From NCBI GenBank assembly GCA_039819085.1, contig JBCBSQ010000002.1, positions 124,001-188,000 on the forward strand: 64,000 nt of DNA, in the 5' to 3' direction. The stretch is from MED-G105 sp039819085 (GTDB lineage Bacteria; Pseudomonadota; Alphaproteobacteria; Caulobacterales; Parvularculaceae). The position numbers and the translations under genes are program-made. Numbering within the stretch: position 1 is the first letter of the stretch; every line of letters begins with the position of its first letter. Below the pieces are notes generated by a model. It worked only from the letters and a program-made list of their open reading frames with translations. It searched no databases and had not been told where the DNA came from. Positions 52,245-61,534 of this stretch are shown here, piece after piece.

Positions 52245-54026
52245 ATGGCCGTAATCATATTTGTGCCAGGCACTGGCGACTCCGACACCGTCGGGGACGG
52301 GGAGCTACGCTGGTGGAGCGCTGAAAGCTCATTCTCCAAACAGTTGAGTTCATATATTGCCGGATACGATAAAACGGTCAAACTATGGCTTTCTTGGTCC
52401 GGGGAAAACAGTGAGATTGATCGCGTCGAAGCAGCAAAGAAACTCGAAGACGGCTTGAAGGCGATCTGCTCAAGAGGCGGTACGGATTTAGTCAATGATA
52501 AAAGCTCAAAATTTGGCTTGAAGGCTTTTGAAGAGGCGCAGGGCGAGTTGGACGCAGCCGGCCCCATCCACATTATCGCTCATTCTCATGGCGGGAACAT
52601 CGTGACCGAAGCGTTGCGCCGCATGCACGCTGACCGATATGAAAAGATTCAAGTTGATAAATCCAAATGCGACGAAGTATTCGAGCGGTTAGCAAGCTGG
52701 ATTACTGTTGGCACGCCGTTTTTGCACTACAAACCTCGCCGTTATAATCACGATTACTTAAAATTACTTGGCCGGACATTTAGCGGCGTCTTCAAAGTTT
52801 TGGGCGTTATTCTTGTGCTCCTTCTGTGCGCCTATAGCGGCTTCCGGTTAGCTGAATTCGCCTACAACCTGACGCCCTTATCGAACGATTTAGCTTTTTT
52901 CGAATCGCCAGATCCTACCGCATCAGATAGCAAGAGCGACGACGAACAGCTTTCGTCAACCAATAGCGCTCTTGGGTTAGCTGTGCTCTTTGCTTATGTC
53001 TTGATGGGCGGTATTGCTTACGCTCTATACAGACGAAGAACTTACCGGCGCAACTTTCCTCGAGACACAGGCGAAATCTCAAGGTTCTACGTCACTACGC
53101 GCAGTAAATGGGTAAATATATTTACAAAAGAAGATGAATCTTTATTTGGGTTAATGTCAGTAAAAAAGGAAAACAGAACTGGACGGCTCTTTGGCAACAC
53201 GATCATATCGAACCTCGCCAGAAATCTCGCGTTCGTTCCAGGCTTTATGCTTGGCAGCGCTGTCTACATATATCTTTTGTCGCTGCTTGTCTCAACAAAA
53301 TTTATGAAAAATACGAAAGATATGTTGTCCGATTTTAGTTTAACTATATTTGACATACCGATATCAGGATCAATTATATACACAATATTTGTGTTATTTT
53401 TTTCAGTTATATCTGTACTGTTTGTATTTTTGATTGGTTTTTTTGTCTGGGACGTGGCGCGCCGGTTCCTTAGTCGGTCTATGACGAATTTCTTAGATGA
53501 TCAGCTCTGGGAACGAATTCGAAGCAGGATCCTTGGTGACAATAGCCCCGATTACACAATCGTTTCGGTCGACCGATTTCCAATTGGCTTTGAGAATTCG
53601 AATTGGAGACCGCTCCCCGCGCCAGTGGTCAATGAGATGTTAAGACAGACAGAAAGGCACATAAACACGACGGTTCGCGAAATTCGACGCCAACTTGGTC
53701 TATTGATGACCGTCGGCTTATCGGAGGAGGCAGTTCAAGCCGTTAGCGAGGAATTTAGCTTCAAGGAGCTTGTTCATACCAGTTACTTCCGGTCTCGCTT
53801 CGTACAAATGATGGTGGCGGAGTGCATCATTTTGGCCGATCAAAAGCACCCGGGATCTAAAAGCCAAGATCTAGCGCGAACGCCAACCTTTAATAAACAC
53901 AAAGAGGAATTTGAATTGGATGAAAAACCTCAAGATTTTCTCGAATATTTTGAAGAGACACGTGGCGATTACCTGGGCGTAGAGGGCGAATTAGATTTGA
54001 CCAGCGCAAAGCGGCCGCTTTTCTAG
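52245..54026 (+). CDS. Membrane-anchored alpha/beta hydrolase (AT-rich copy)
   Basis: A 593-aa protein homologous to the one at 48526. It begins IIFVPGTGD, has LSWSGENSEIDR and the nucleophile elbow IAHSHGG (Ser114), then four or more membrane helices between residues about 170 and 410 and a C-terminal soluble part with FSFKELVHTSYFRSRF. The codon use and GC content differ strongly from neighbours, so it was probably acquired. The start at 52245 has GGGGAGGGG. The role is unknown. Confidence 0.72.
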   Translation: MAVIIFVPGTGDSDTVGDGELRWWSAESSFSKQLSSYIAGYDKTVKLWLSWSGENSEIDRVEAAKKLEDGLKAICSRGGTDLVNDKSSKFGLKAFEEAQGELDAAGPIHIIAHSHGGNIVTEALRRMHADRYEKIQVDKSKCDEVFERLASWITVGTPFLHYKPRRYNHDYLKLLGRTFSGVFKVLGVILVLLLCAYSGFRLAEFAYNLTPLSNDLAFFESPDPTASDSKSDDEQLSSTNSALGLAVLFAYVLMGGIAYALYRRRTYRRNFPRDTGEISRFYVTTRSKWVNIFTKEDESLFGLMSVKKENRTGRLFGNTIISNLARNLAFVPGFMLGSAVYIYLLSLLVSTKFMKNTKDMLSDFSLTIFDIPISGSIIYTIFVLFFSVISVLFVFLIGFFVWDVARRFLSRSMTNFLDDQLWERIRSRILGDNSPDYTIVSVDRFPIGFENSNWRPLPAPVVNEMLRQTERHINTTVREIRRQLGLLMTVGLSEEAVQAVSEEFSFKELVHTSYFRSRFVQMMVAECIILADQKHPGSKSQDLARTPTFNKHKEEFELDEKPQDFLEYFEETRGDYLGVEGELDLTSAKRPLF

Positions 54027-54095
54027 GCGAGCATCGGATGTAAATTCAAATTCTGTGCCCACATATTTTGATTTGAGGGAACCGACATAGCGGGA

Positions 54096-54659
54096 CTAAA
54101 ACGGCTCGGCCACCACCATGGTCCAGAACGTCCGCGACGACGCGTTGCGGTCATAGACGAGGGCGAGACCCACATGGACGACGTCCGGCAGGAGCAGCGT
54201 CTTGCGGTGGCCGGGACTGTGGAGCCAGCCATCGAGGACTTCATCGAAATCGCGGTAGCCGGTGGCGACGTTCTCGCCGGTGAGGACGGCGTCATATCCA
54301 GTCGACGCGACGCGCGTGACCGGCGTCGATCCGTTTACGCCATAATGCGAGATCGCATCTCGCCTGGCAAGATCGGCCGCGTGGGCGTGGGCGGCTTCGG
54401 CGAGGAGCGGGTCCAGCGTCAGCGGCTTCACGCCATTGGCGAGGCGCAGTTCATTGATCTTCGACAACGCTGTATACGGATCGAGCCGGTTTGATGGCGG
54501 CTGATAGAGCTTCGTCGAAGGCGCTGGCGCATAGGAGGCCGGGATCGCCCGGGCGACGCCCTGGAGCGCGTCTGCTTGATGGGGCGTATCGCACGCCGCC
54601 GCATGCCCTGTCGCCGCAAGCATGCCTGCAAGAATACCCAAACAAAACCGCCGAACCAT
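54096..54659 (-). CDS. CAP-domain (SCP/PR1) secreted protein
   Basis: A 187-aa exported protein with signal FCLGILAGMLAATGHAAA and a CAP domain: ALSKINELRLANGVKPL, AHAHAADLARRDAISHYG with the cavity His, and the GENVATGYRDFDEVLDGWLHSPGH region, read in parts. The family's cavity residues His and Glu are kept. The ATG at 54659 has GGTGGAG six bases upstream. Bacterial CAP proteins have unknown roles, perhaps in the cell envelope. Confidence 0.88.
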   Translation of the reverse strand: MVRRFCLGILAGMLAATGHAAACDTPHQADALQGVARAIPASYAPAPSTKLYQPPSNRLDPYTALSKINELRLANGVKPLTLDPLLAEAAHAHAADLARRDAISHYGVNGSTPVTRVASTGYDAVLTGENVATGYRDFDEVLDGWLHSPGHRKTLLLPDVVHVGLALVYDRNASSRTFWTMVVAEPF

Positions 54660-54840
54660 GACCATCTCCACCGCCGCTCATCGAACGACGCAAAGAAATG
54701 AGTCACCGGCGCTAACCGGCCTTTAAGAAACGCGGTTAACGGCGCGATATATCACGATACGGAGGAAATCATTGGGCGCGATTCCCCGGACGGGAATCCG
54801 GCCTCCCGCGAAATTCCCGTATTTGGGGCGCCTGGCCGGC

Positions 54841-55464
54841 TTAGTCCGCGACGCCACACAGCGCTGCGTCCCGAGCGGCGACGAGGAAGCGCGGCGCAAC
54901 GCCGGCCCGCGCCATCACGCGCAATCCGGAATAGGCCGCAATGAGAAGCTGCGCCTTTTGCTCAATTCTTTCAGCGGACCACTGCGGCCGCGCCTCGCCG
55001 ACGGCGGCGGCGAGCGCCGCGCCCAGCTTGCCAAAGCCGCGTCGAACGATCGCCTGCGTCTCAGGGTCGAGCGCCGCCTGATCGGCCGAGGCGTTGCAAA
55101 GAAAACAGCCGCGCCGGTCGCCGCCCGCCGTCACCGCATCGATCGGCGCGGAGAGAAACGCCGCGAGGCGGCGCCCCGGCTCCCCGGGGCCGACGAGCAT
55201 CTCGGCCGCCGCGTCGACGGCTTGCGACTCGTATCGCCGGAGCGCGCGCAGGTACATGCGCCGCTTGCCGCCGAACGCCTTGTAGAGGCTGCCCTTCTGC
55301 AAACCCGTCGCAGCGATGATGTCGCTAAGCGCGGCGCCCTCATAGCCGACCTCCCAGAACAACGACATCATTCGTTCCGCCACCTCTTCTTCGTCAAACT
55401 CGCGTGGCCGCCCCGGCCCCTGGCCGGCGCGTTCCGAGTCACGCGGTTTTTCGTCATCGCGCAT
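54841..55464 (-). CDS. TetR/AcrR-family regulator
   Basis: A 207-aa repressor. The N-terminal helix-turn-helix is EEVAERMMSLFWEVGYEGAALSDIIAATGLQKGSLYKAFGGK, read in parts, with the recognition helix QKGSLYKAFG. Two cysteines (GCFLCNASADQ) occur in the ligand-binding half, as in redox-sensing NemR-like TetR proteins. It is divergent from the DUF417 gene, with two matching operator-like sites between them. Confidence 0.9.
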   Translation of the reverse strand: MRDDEKPRDSERAGQGPGRPREFDEEEVAERMMSLFWEVGYEGAALSDIIAATGLQKGSLYKAFGGKRRMYLRALRRYESQAVDAAAEMLVGPGEPGRRLAAFLSAPIDAVTAGGDRRGCFLCNASADQAALDPETQAIVRRGFGKLGAALAAAVGEARPQWSAERIEQKAQLLIAAYSGLRVMARAGVAPRFLVAARDAALCGVAD

Positions 55465-55481
55465 TCGTGAAGCCTCATTTA

Positions 55482-55494
55482 TTGACCAATTGGT
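55482..55494. promoter_or_regulatory. TetR operator copy 1
   Basis: TTGACCAATTGGT contains the perfect palindrome ACCAATTGGT (55485-55494), 18 bp before the TetR start codon. Its reverse complement, ACCAATTGGTCAA, matches copy 2 in 11 of 13 positions. Confidence 0.6.
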
Positions 55495-55611
55495 TCCTAA
55501 TAGATAGATAGCGTCCGTCGCTGACGACGCGACGTCGGACGTCGCGAGGGGCGCAGGTGGAATGACCAAGCCAAACAACGTTCTTAAGCGCCCAGTTACG
55601 CTCAATTATGT

Positions 55612-55624
55612 ACCAAACGGTCAA
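55612..55624. promoter_or_regulatory. TetR operator copy 2
   Basis: ACCAAACGGTCAA lies 19 bp before the DUF417 ATG at 55643. It shares ACCAA-N2-GGTCAA with copy 1. Two copies, one at each divergent start, support a single regulator binding both. Confidence 0.55.
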
Positions 55625-55642
55625 TATATAGGAGAGACATCC

Positions 55643-56143
55643 ATGACTGCAACCACCACAAACGCCGCCTCCTTCGACCTCGCCGCGCTTGGCGAACGAG
55701 TGACCGGCTTCGGCCTCAACGGCCTGCGCTTCACCACCTCCGCCGTCCTCGGCTGGATCGGCTCAATGAAGTTCACCGCCTATGAGGCCGGCGCCATTCA
55801 GGGCCTCGTCGCATCCAGCCCACTGACGAGCTGGCTCTATCAAGTGCTGTCCGTCCAGGGCGCGTCGAACCTGATCGGCGGTGTTGAGATCGCGACCGCC
55901 GCGCTGATCGCAGCTGGCGCGCGCTTCCCGAAAGCGGCGCTCGCCGGGGCCGGGCTCGCAGTCGCGACGTTTCTCGTAACCGCAAGCTTCCTTTTCACCG
56001 CGCCGGTCTGGGAGACGAGCCTCGGCGGCTTCCCCGCGCTGTCGGTCGTACCGGGACAATTTCTTTTGAAGGACATCGTCCTTCTCGCGGGCGCGGTCTT
56101 CCTCGCCGGCGAGGCGCTCACGCGCGTCGCAGAAGAGCGCTAA
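55643..56143 (+). CDS. DUF417 (YkgB/RclC-like) membrane protein
   Basis: A 166-aa inner-membrane protein with four helices. AVLGWIGSMKFTAYEAGAI, then GLVASSPLTSWLYQVLSV and GASNLIGGVEIATAAL match the DUF417 family, which includes E. coli RclC of the reactive-chlorine response. AGGAGAG precedes the ATG. A TetR repressor with paired cysteines is divergent, so an oxidant- or electrophile-induced unit is plausible. Confidence 0.85.
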   Translation: MTATTTNAASFDLAALGERVTGFGLNGLRFTTSAVLGWIGSMKFTAYEAGAIQGLVASSPLTSWLYQVLSVQGASNLIGGVEIATAALIAAGARFPKAALAGAGLAVATFLVTASFLFTAPVWETSLGGFPALSVVPGQFLLKDIVLLAGAVFLAGEALTRVAEER

Positions 56144-56223
56144 CGACCAAAGCCAACCGCCGCGCGGGCGCGACAGCGCACGCGCGGCTTGCGTGTCGGA
56201 AAGCGCGCCAATAAATCGCCGAC

Positions 56224-57054
56224 ATGAACGAACCACGCTGGCGCGCGACAATCCTCACCCTCTTCCCGGAGCTTTTTCCCGGACCCCTTGACGCTTCGGT
56301 GCTTGGCCGGGCGCGGGGGCAAGGCCTGTGGGACCTTGAAACGGTCGATATCCGCGACTTCTCCGACAACGCCTATCGCAGCGTCGACGACACGCCGGCG
56401 GGCGGCGGGGCCGGAATGGTCATGCGCGCCGACATCCTCGCCGCGGCCATCGACAGCCTGGTCGACAACGCCATGGAAGAGGACGCGCGCCCCCGCATCG
56501 CCCTCTCCCCGCGTGGTCGGCCGTTCGATCAGGCGCGCGCTGAGGCCCTCAGCCAAGGCCCCGGCGCGGTCCTTATTTGCGGCCGCTTTGAAGGGATTGA
56601 TCAACGCGTTCTTGACCTTCGAAACGTCGAAGAAATCTCGATCGGAGATTTCGTCCTCGCCGGCGGCGAAATCGCCGCCATGGCGCTTGTGGAAGCTTGC
56701 GTGCGGCTCCTTCCCGGGGTATTGGGCGCGGCTCAATCTCTCGCGGAAGAAAGCTTCTCGCGCGGGTCCGACGGACGGGCGCTCCTGGAGTACCCGCAGT
56801 ATACGCGGCCGCGGGTCTTCGAAGGCGTTGAGATTCCGCCCGTTTTGACCTCGGGCGACCACAAGAGAATCGCCGCGTGGCGGCGGGACCGGGCGATCGA
56901 CATCACCCGCGCGCGACGACCCGACCTCCTGGGCACGCCTGATCAAGATGGCGCGCCAAGCGAAGAGGGTCCAATCCGCGATCGGCAGAAAATTTCGGGC
57001 GCGCCTCAGCCGGCCAGGCCCGACAAAGATGAAGACAAGGACGACGCGCCATGA
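56224..57054 (+). CDS. trmD: tRNA (guanine37-N1)-methyltransferase
   Basis: A 276-aa SPOUT enzyme that makes m1G37 and prevents frameshifting. WRATILTLFPELFPGPL at the start and the SAM-binding knot ICGRFEGIDQRVL, ISIGDFVLAGGEIAAM are diagnostic. The last 40 residues form a hydrophilic tail of Asp, Lys and Pro, longer than in E. coli. The stop overlaps the rplS ATG (ATGA). Confidence 0.96.
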   Translation: MNEPRWRATILTLFPELFPGPLDASVLGRARGQGLWDLETVDIRDFSDNAYRSVDDTPAGGGAGMVMRADILAAAIDSLVDNAMEEDARPRIALSPRGRPFDQARAEALSQGPGAVLICGRFEGIDQRVLDLRNVEEISIGDFVLAGGEIAAMALVEACVRLLPGVLGAAQSLAEESFSRGSDGRALLEYPQYTRPRVFEGVEIPPVLTSGDHKRIAAWRRDRAIDITRARRPDLLGTPDQDGAPSEEGPIRDRQKISGAPQPARPDKDEDKDDAP

Positions 57055-57494
57055 ACCTCATTGAAGAGCTCGAAAACGAGCAGATGGCCTCCCTCAAGCA
57101 GGACGTGCCGGAATTCGCGCCGGGCGACACTCTCCGCGTCGCCGTGAAGGTGAAGGAAGGCAATCGCGAACGGCTTCAGAACTATGAGGGCGTGTGCATC
57201 GCGCGCGGCGGCAAAGGGCTGAATGAGAGCTTCACTGTCCGCAAGATCTCGTTCGGCGAGGGTGTTGAACGGGTCTTTCCGATTTATTCGCCGCTCGTTG
57301 ACTCCATTAAGGTCGTGCGCCGCGGCAAGGTGCGCCGCGCCAAGCTTTATTACCTGCGCGGCCGCCGCGGGAAATCGGCCCGCATCGCCGAGAAGGTCGA
57401 CCGCCGCCCCGCCAAGGCGGAGAAAGGCGCAGGCAAGAAAGCCGCCGCCAAAGCCGAAAAGCAGGGCGCCGCGAAGGAAGCCGCCAGCGAGTAA
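57051..57494 (+). CDS. rplS: 50S ribosomal protein L19
   Basis: A 147-aa ribosomal protein at the 30S-50S interface. FAPGDTLRVAVKVKEGNRER (parts), QNYEGVCIARGGKG and ERVFPIYSPLVDSIKVVRRG are conserved. After about residue 118 it has an Ala/Lys-rich tail that many alphaproteobacteria share. It overlaps trmD by four bases, the normal arrangement. Confidence 0.97.
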   Translation: MNLIEELENEQMASLKQDVPEFAPGDTLRVAVKVKEGNRERLQNYEGVCIARGGKGLNESFTVRKISFGEGVERVFPIYSPLVDSIKVVRRGKVRRAKLYYLRGRRGKSARIAEKVDRRPAKAEKGAGKKAAAKAEKQGAAKEAASE

Positions 57495-57665
57495 GCGCCA
57501 GCGCTTCGGAGTTTACGGCCAGTTAAGCGCGCTCCCGCTAGTGTTCCGGCGTCCATTCATGGAGGCCGGTCATGTCGCAGCCGCTCTGCTTGTTGCGCAC
57601 TTCGAAGGGGTGATGGCGTTGAGCGCGCTTTGTCGACGCTGAACGACCATCAGCCGCCAGGTTCG

Positions 57666-58751
57666 ATGACCGACGCACCCCCCGCGGCCGCACCGCGTAT
57701 CGAGATCGTCGACGCCTTGCGCGGCCTCGCCGCGCTCAGCGTCGCGTGGTTCCATATCACCGACGGGCTGGAAGCGCCCTCGCTTCTGAAGATCACAGGC
57801 GCATACGGATGGGTTGGCGTCGATATCTTCTTTGTACTGTCGGGTTTCATCATTCCCTATTCAATGAGCCGGTATCCGGGCGGCTACGCGCTTGATCGAT
57901 TGCCATCGTTTCTCGCCCGCCGCATCGTCCGGATTGAGCTGCCTTACCTTGCGAGCATTGCGCTCGCCCTCGGCGCGCTCTGGCTGGCGGCGCAGATCCC
58001 CGGATCAGGCTGGCGCGCGCCAGACGTCTGGTTCGGCCTGATCGCAAGCCATATCTTCTATCTGACGCCGTTTACGGATTATCGTTGGATACAGGTCATC
58101 TACTGGACACTGGCGTTTGAGTTCGCCTTCTACATTCTGATCGGGGTCTTTTACCCCGCAGTCATGAGGCGCGGGTCGAAACCCCTCTTCGCGGCCGTGA
58201 GCGTCGCGATATGCGCCCTCGTCACGGCGTTGACGCCATTGAGCGACGCGCCGGACCACACGCGGCGGGCCGTCCTCTTTGTCATGGGACTTAGCGTCTG
58301 CCGCGCTCATGTTTGCGCCGACGAACCGCGCTTTACGTATCTCATCATCGCGCTCGCCGGGCTCACAATGCTGTCACTCGGCGGCGCGCTCGAAGCGATC
58401 GTCGGCGCAGCGACCAGCTTGCTATTAATGCGTTTAAGGACAAATGCGCGCGCCCTCGCAAATGAAGGCGGCGCATTGGAACGTCTCGGCGCAATGTCGT
58501 ATTCGCTTTACGTCACGCACTTCGTCATCTTTTCGCTATGCTTTGCGCCACTTGGCGGCATTGTCGGCAATTGGCCGTTGAACGCGCTGGCGCAATGCGC
58601 CCTGACGCTGGCGCTCTGTCTTGGATGCGCGTACGGATTTTACGTATTGATCGAACGTCCGGCCCAGCGTCTTTCGAAACGCATCCCCTCAAGCCGGCTC
58701 ACCGGTTTCGCGCCGAGGGTCCCGAGCGCGCGCCGCATCGCCGCAGACTAG
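57666..58751 (+). CDS. Acyltransferase-3 (OafA-like) membrane protein
   Basis: A 361-aa integral membrane acyltransferase with about ten helices. IEIVDALRGLAALSVAWFH contains the Arg-x10-His type catalytic pattern at the first helix, and VDIFFVLSGFIIPYSMSR follows. Such proteins O-acylate surface polysaccharides. The ATG at 57666 is preferred to a TTG at 57630. The exosortase-type glycosyltransferase 4 kb away may be part of the same surface-polymer theme. Confidence 0.87.
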   Translation: MTDAPPAAAPRIEIVDALRGLAALSVAWFHITDGLEAPSLLKITGAYGWVGVDIFFVLSGFIIPYSMSRYPGGYALDRLPSFLARRIVRIELPYLASIALALGALWLAAQIPGSGWRAPDVWFGLIASHIFYLTPFTDYRWIQVIYWTLAFEFAFYILIGVFYPAVMRRGSKPLFAAVSVAICALVTALTPLSDAPDHTRRAVLFVMGLSVCRAHVCADEPRFTYLIIALAGLTMLSLGGALEAIVGAATSLLLMRLRTNARALANEGGALERLGAMSYSLYVTHFVIFSLCFAPLGGIVGNWPLNALAQCALTLALCLGCAYGFYVLIERPAQRLSKRIPSSRLTGFAPRVPSARRIAAD

Positions 58752-58760
58752 ACCCGCGAC

Positions 58761-59918
58761 TTAAGGCGTATACGGCGCGCCGTCGGGCCCGCGCAGGGTG
58801 ATCACATAATCGCCTTGCGACGTCAGCTCCATGAGGCCGAAGTTCGCTTCGAAGATCATATCGCCAATGCGGTTCGGCCCTGGCTCCATATACGTATCCT
58901 CTTCGGTCCGCCAGCGCGCCGACGGCAGGTTCAGAGAGGAGGACGTCACCTCCTCCACCATCAATCCGCCCACGTCTTTCTTGTAGAACGCGCCGGAGTG
59001 CCGGTCGCCGGTGAGGATCGTGATGTCGTCAATCCCCGCCGCCCTGATCATGGCGTAGAGCTTTTCCCGCTCGGCGGGCAGCATTTTCCACGCCTCCCAG
59101 CCATGACCGTCCGCAAGCACCTGGATCGACGACACCAAGAGCCGTTTTTTCGCCGGCGCTTTCAGCTCTTCGGCGAGCCAGGCCCATTGCGCCTCGCCGA
59201 GCATGGTCTTCGACGGATCGGGATCAGGCAGATATCGCTCCTTGCCCTTCGCGCCACGCTCGTCGGTCTCCATCAGCTCCGAACGGAAATAGCGCGTGTC
59301 CACCATAATGAGCTGCAGGCGGTCCTCGGCCGCGCCGCTCTCACCCTCAAAGTACCATGAACCGTATACGCCTGGCCGCGCGCGCCGCGGATCGTCCTTA
59401 GGCGTCGCCCAGACATAGTGGAACAACTCCTCTGCTTTCTCTTTAAACTGAAATTCGCCACCCGCATCATTCAGGCCATAGTCATGGTCATCCCACATCG
59501 GCAGCAAGGGCGCGTTAGCGCGCACCCGAGCGAAGGGAACGGACTGCGCCAGCCGCATATAGGCCGCCTTCAACTCAGGCAGCGCCGGGTCGCGCGATCG
59601 TACGTCGCCATAGACGTTGTCGCCGATATAGAGAACGAGATCAGGATCAGCCGCCGCAATCGTATTCCAGATCGACTGATCTTCATTCTGCTGAAGGCAG
59701 GAGGCGAAGACGATGCGTTGCGGCCATCTGGATTGGTCAAGCGGCGCTGACGGCATCGGCCGCGCTTGAATGATCCCATCGGCCGCATCCGGATCGTTCG
59801 CCGCAATTCGGGTTGCAGGAGCATTCGCCTCATTTGGTGCGCGTGTTCCGTCAGTGGTCTGGCAGGCGACGAGCGCCAACGCAGAAGCTGTGAAACAGAA
59901 AATCGACCGACCGCGCAT
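58761..59918 (-). CDS. PhoD-like alkaline phosphatase lipoprotein
   Basis: A 385-aa PhoD-family metallophosphatase. The signal has the lipobox LVAC. Metal-site motifs are IVFASCLQQNEDQ, LYIGDNVYGD, MWDDHDYGLND and LTGDRHSGAF. The order and spacing agree with Bacillus PhoD-like enzymes that use iron and calcium. It acts outside the cytoplasm on phosphodiesters or monoesters. The ATG at 59918 follows AGGGG. Confidence 0.9.
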   Translation of the reverse strand: MRGRSIFCFTASALALVACQTTDGTRAPNEANAPATRIAANDPDAADGIIQARPMPSAPLDQSRWPQRIVFASCLQQNEDQSIWNTIAAADPDLVLYIGDNVYGDVRSRDPALPELKAAYMRLAQSVPFARVRANAPLLPMWDDHDYGLNDAGGEFQFKEKAEELFHYVWATPKDDPRRARPGVYGSWYFEGESGAAEDRLQLIMVDTRYFRSELMETDERGAKGKERYLPDPDPSKTMLGEAQWAWLAEELKAPAKKRLLVSSIQVLADGHGWEAWKMLPAEREKLYAMIRAAGIDDITILTGDRHSGAFYKKDVGGLMVEEVTSSSLNLPSARWRTEEDTYMEPGPNRIGDMIFEANFGLMELTSQGDYVITLRGPDGAPYTP

Positions 59919-60013
59919 GGCGAAACCCCTCCGACGTTGCAAACACACGGAAGCTAGCCCGGAACCGCGTCAGTTTTCTGACAGCATCGACCTGGAGCGC
60001 CGAAATGCGGGGC

Positions 60014-61489
60014 CTATTGCGAAATCGCTTCGTCGCCCTTGGGCTCCGGCCGGAAATCCACCGGCGTGTTCGCCGTCATGTAGATCATGGCGGCCCAGGC
60101 GGCGACATTCTGCTTCAGGTCCTCCCGGTCCACCTTATCGAGGGTGTCGTCGGGCGTGTGGTGCAGGTCGAAATAGTCAAGCCCGTTCTGCCGCAGGCTG
60201 AAGACCGGCACGCCGGCCGCCCGAAGCGGAGAGACATCCGGCCCGCCGTAGGCGGCGTTGTCGCCGCGATTGATCTTCAGGCGCGCGATGCGGCGCGCCA
60301 TCTCGTCAAACGCCGGAAGATCCTCTTCGCCGACCCGCGATTGCAATGACCAGACATTGCCCGCGCCGAAATCGGATTCCGACGCCATCGCATGCCGACC
60401 CAGTTCGTCCGCATGCGCCTTTGCGTAAGCGCGCGCGCCGTAAAGACCCACTTCCTCCGAGCCCCACATAACGACGCGAATGGTGCGCCGCGGCTTTCCG
60501 CCAGCGCGCATCACAAGCTTCGCCGCAGCCGTCGTAATGGCGACCCCCGCGCCGTCATCGACCGCGCCGGTGCCAAGATCCCAACTATCGAGGTGACCGC
60601 CGACCACGACAATTTCATCCGTTTCGCCTGGGATCTCTCCAATGACGTTTCCGGAGGTCGACGACGCGCGCGTCGCGACATCGATATCGAGACGCAAGAC
60701 GACCGGTTCCTTGGCCCGCTCTAGCGCGCGCGCGAGCTGATCCGCATCCGGATTAGAGAGCGCCGCGGTCGGAATCCGCGCAACATCCTTCTGATAGCGC
60801 ATGCCGCCAGTGTGAGGCATGCGGTGGCTGTCCGTGCCGACCGAGCGGATGATGGCGGCGGCCGCGCCGCGCTTGCCCGCTTCGTTCGCCGCGCCCGAGC
60901 GCTTTGCGACGGCCGGTCCGTAACCCGACCCATCCATGGTGCGGGTCATTTTTTCGTCGACGAACACAATCTTGCCTTCAAGGCCCGTCGTCGGGGCGTT
61001 CTTCAGATCAGCAAGAGACGCAAACCGGACCACCTCGGCTTCAAGCCCCCCGTCGGGCGTCGCGACGGAATTGCCGAGCGCCGTCACGGCGAGAGCTTGC
61101 GGGAACGGCGAGACGATTTCCGCGCGTTCGCGCACGCGTCGCCAGTATGGAATGTCGAAAGGTTCGACACGGACGTTCTTGAAACCAAGACGCTTGAAGG
61201 TGGCGACGCCCCAGTCGCGGGCGCGGGCCTCTTCTTCGGACCCCGCGAGCCGCGGCCCGATCTCGGTCGTCAGGCTTTCAAGGATCTCGTAAGCGAGATC
61301 GCTTTCAAGCCCGCGATCGATCAGATCATCAACGCGCGCCGCCTGGCGGGAGGTCAGCACATCCGCCGCCAAAAGGCCGGCGTCGCCCTCGCCGATCGCA
61401 TTGCGCACGCCCTGCGACGGCTGCGCTGCGGCGACGCCAAATGCGGCGGCGCCCGCCGCGATGGTCCGCGCCAATTCCCTCATCTTCAC
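60014..61489 (-). CDS. M28-family zinc peptidase with PA domain
   Basis: A 491-aa exported carboxy-/aminopeptidase. After a signal (ARTIAAGAAAFGVAAA) and an N-terminal segment comes an inserted PA domain (about residues 140-270), then the M28 metal ligands: GGHLDSWDLGTGAVDDGAG (His, Asp), WGSEEVGLYG (Glu pair) and HHTPDDTLDK (His). The GTG at 61489 has the better spacing to GGGAG; an ATG lies two codons later. It is in the same direction as phoD and a GNAT gene. Confidence 0.92.
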   Translation of the reverse strand: MKMRELARTIAAGAAAFGVAAAQPSQGVRNAIGEGDAGLLAADVLTSRQAARVDDLIDRGLESDLAYEILESLTTEIGPRLAGSEEEARARDWGVATFKRLGFKNVRVEPFDIPYWRRVRERAEIVSPFPQALAVTALGNSVATPDGGLEAEVVRFASLADLKNAPTTGLEGKIVFVDEKMTRTMDGSGYGPAVAKRSGAANEAGKRGAAAAIIRSVGTDSHRMPHTGGMRYQKDVARIPTAALSNPDADQLARALERAKEPVVLRLDIDVATRASSTSGNVIGEIPGETDEIVVVGGHLDSWDLGTGAVDDGAGVAITTAAAKLVMRAGGKPRRTIRVVMWGSEEVGLYGARAYAKAHADELGRHAMASESDFGAGNVWSLQSRVGEEDLPAFDEMARRIARLKINRGDNAAYGGPDVSPLRAAGVPVFSLRQNGLDYFDLHHTPDDTLDKVDREDLKQNVAAWAAMIYMTANTPVDFRPEPKGDEAISQ

Positions 61490-61534
61490 ACGCCCGCTCC
61501 CAGGTTCTTCTGCTTATGCGCACTCATTACGCCG

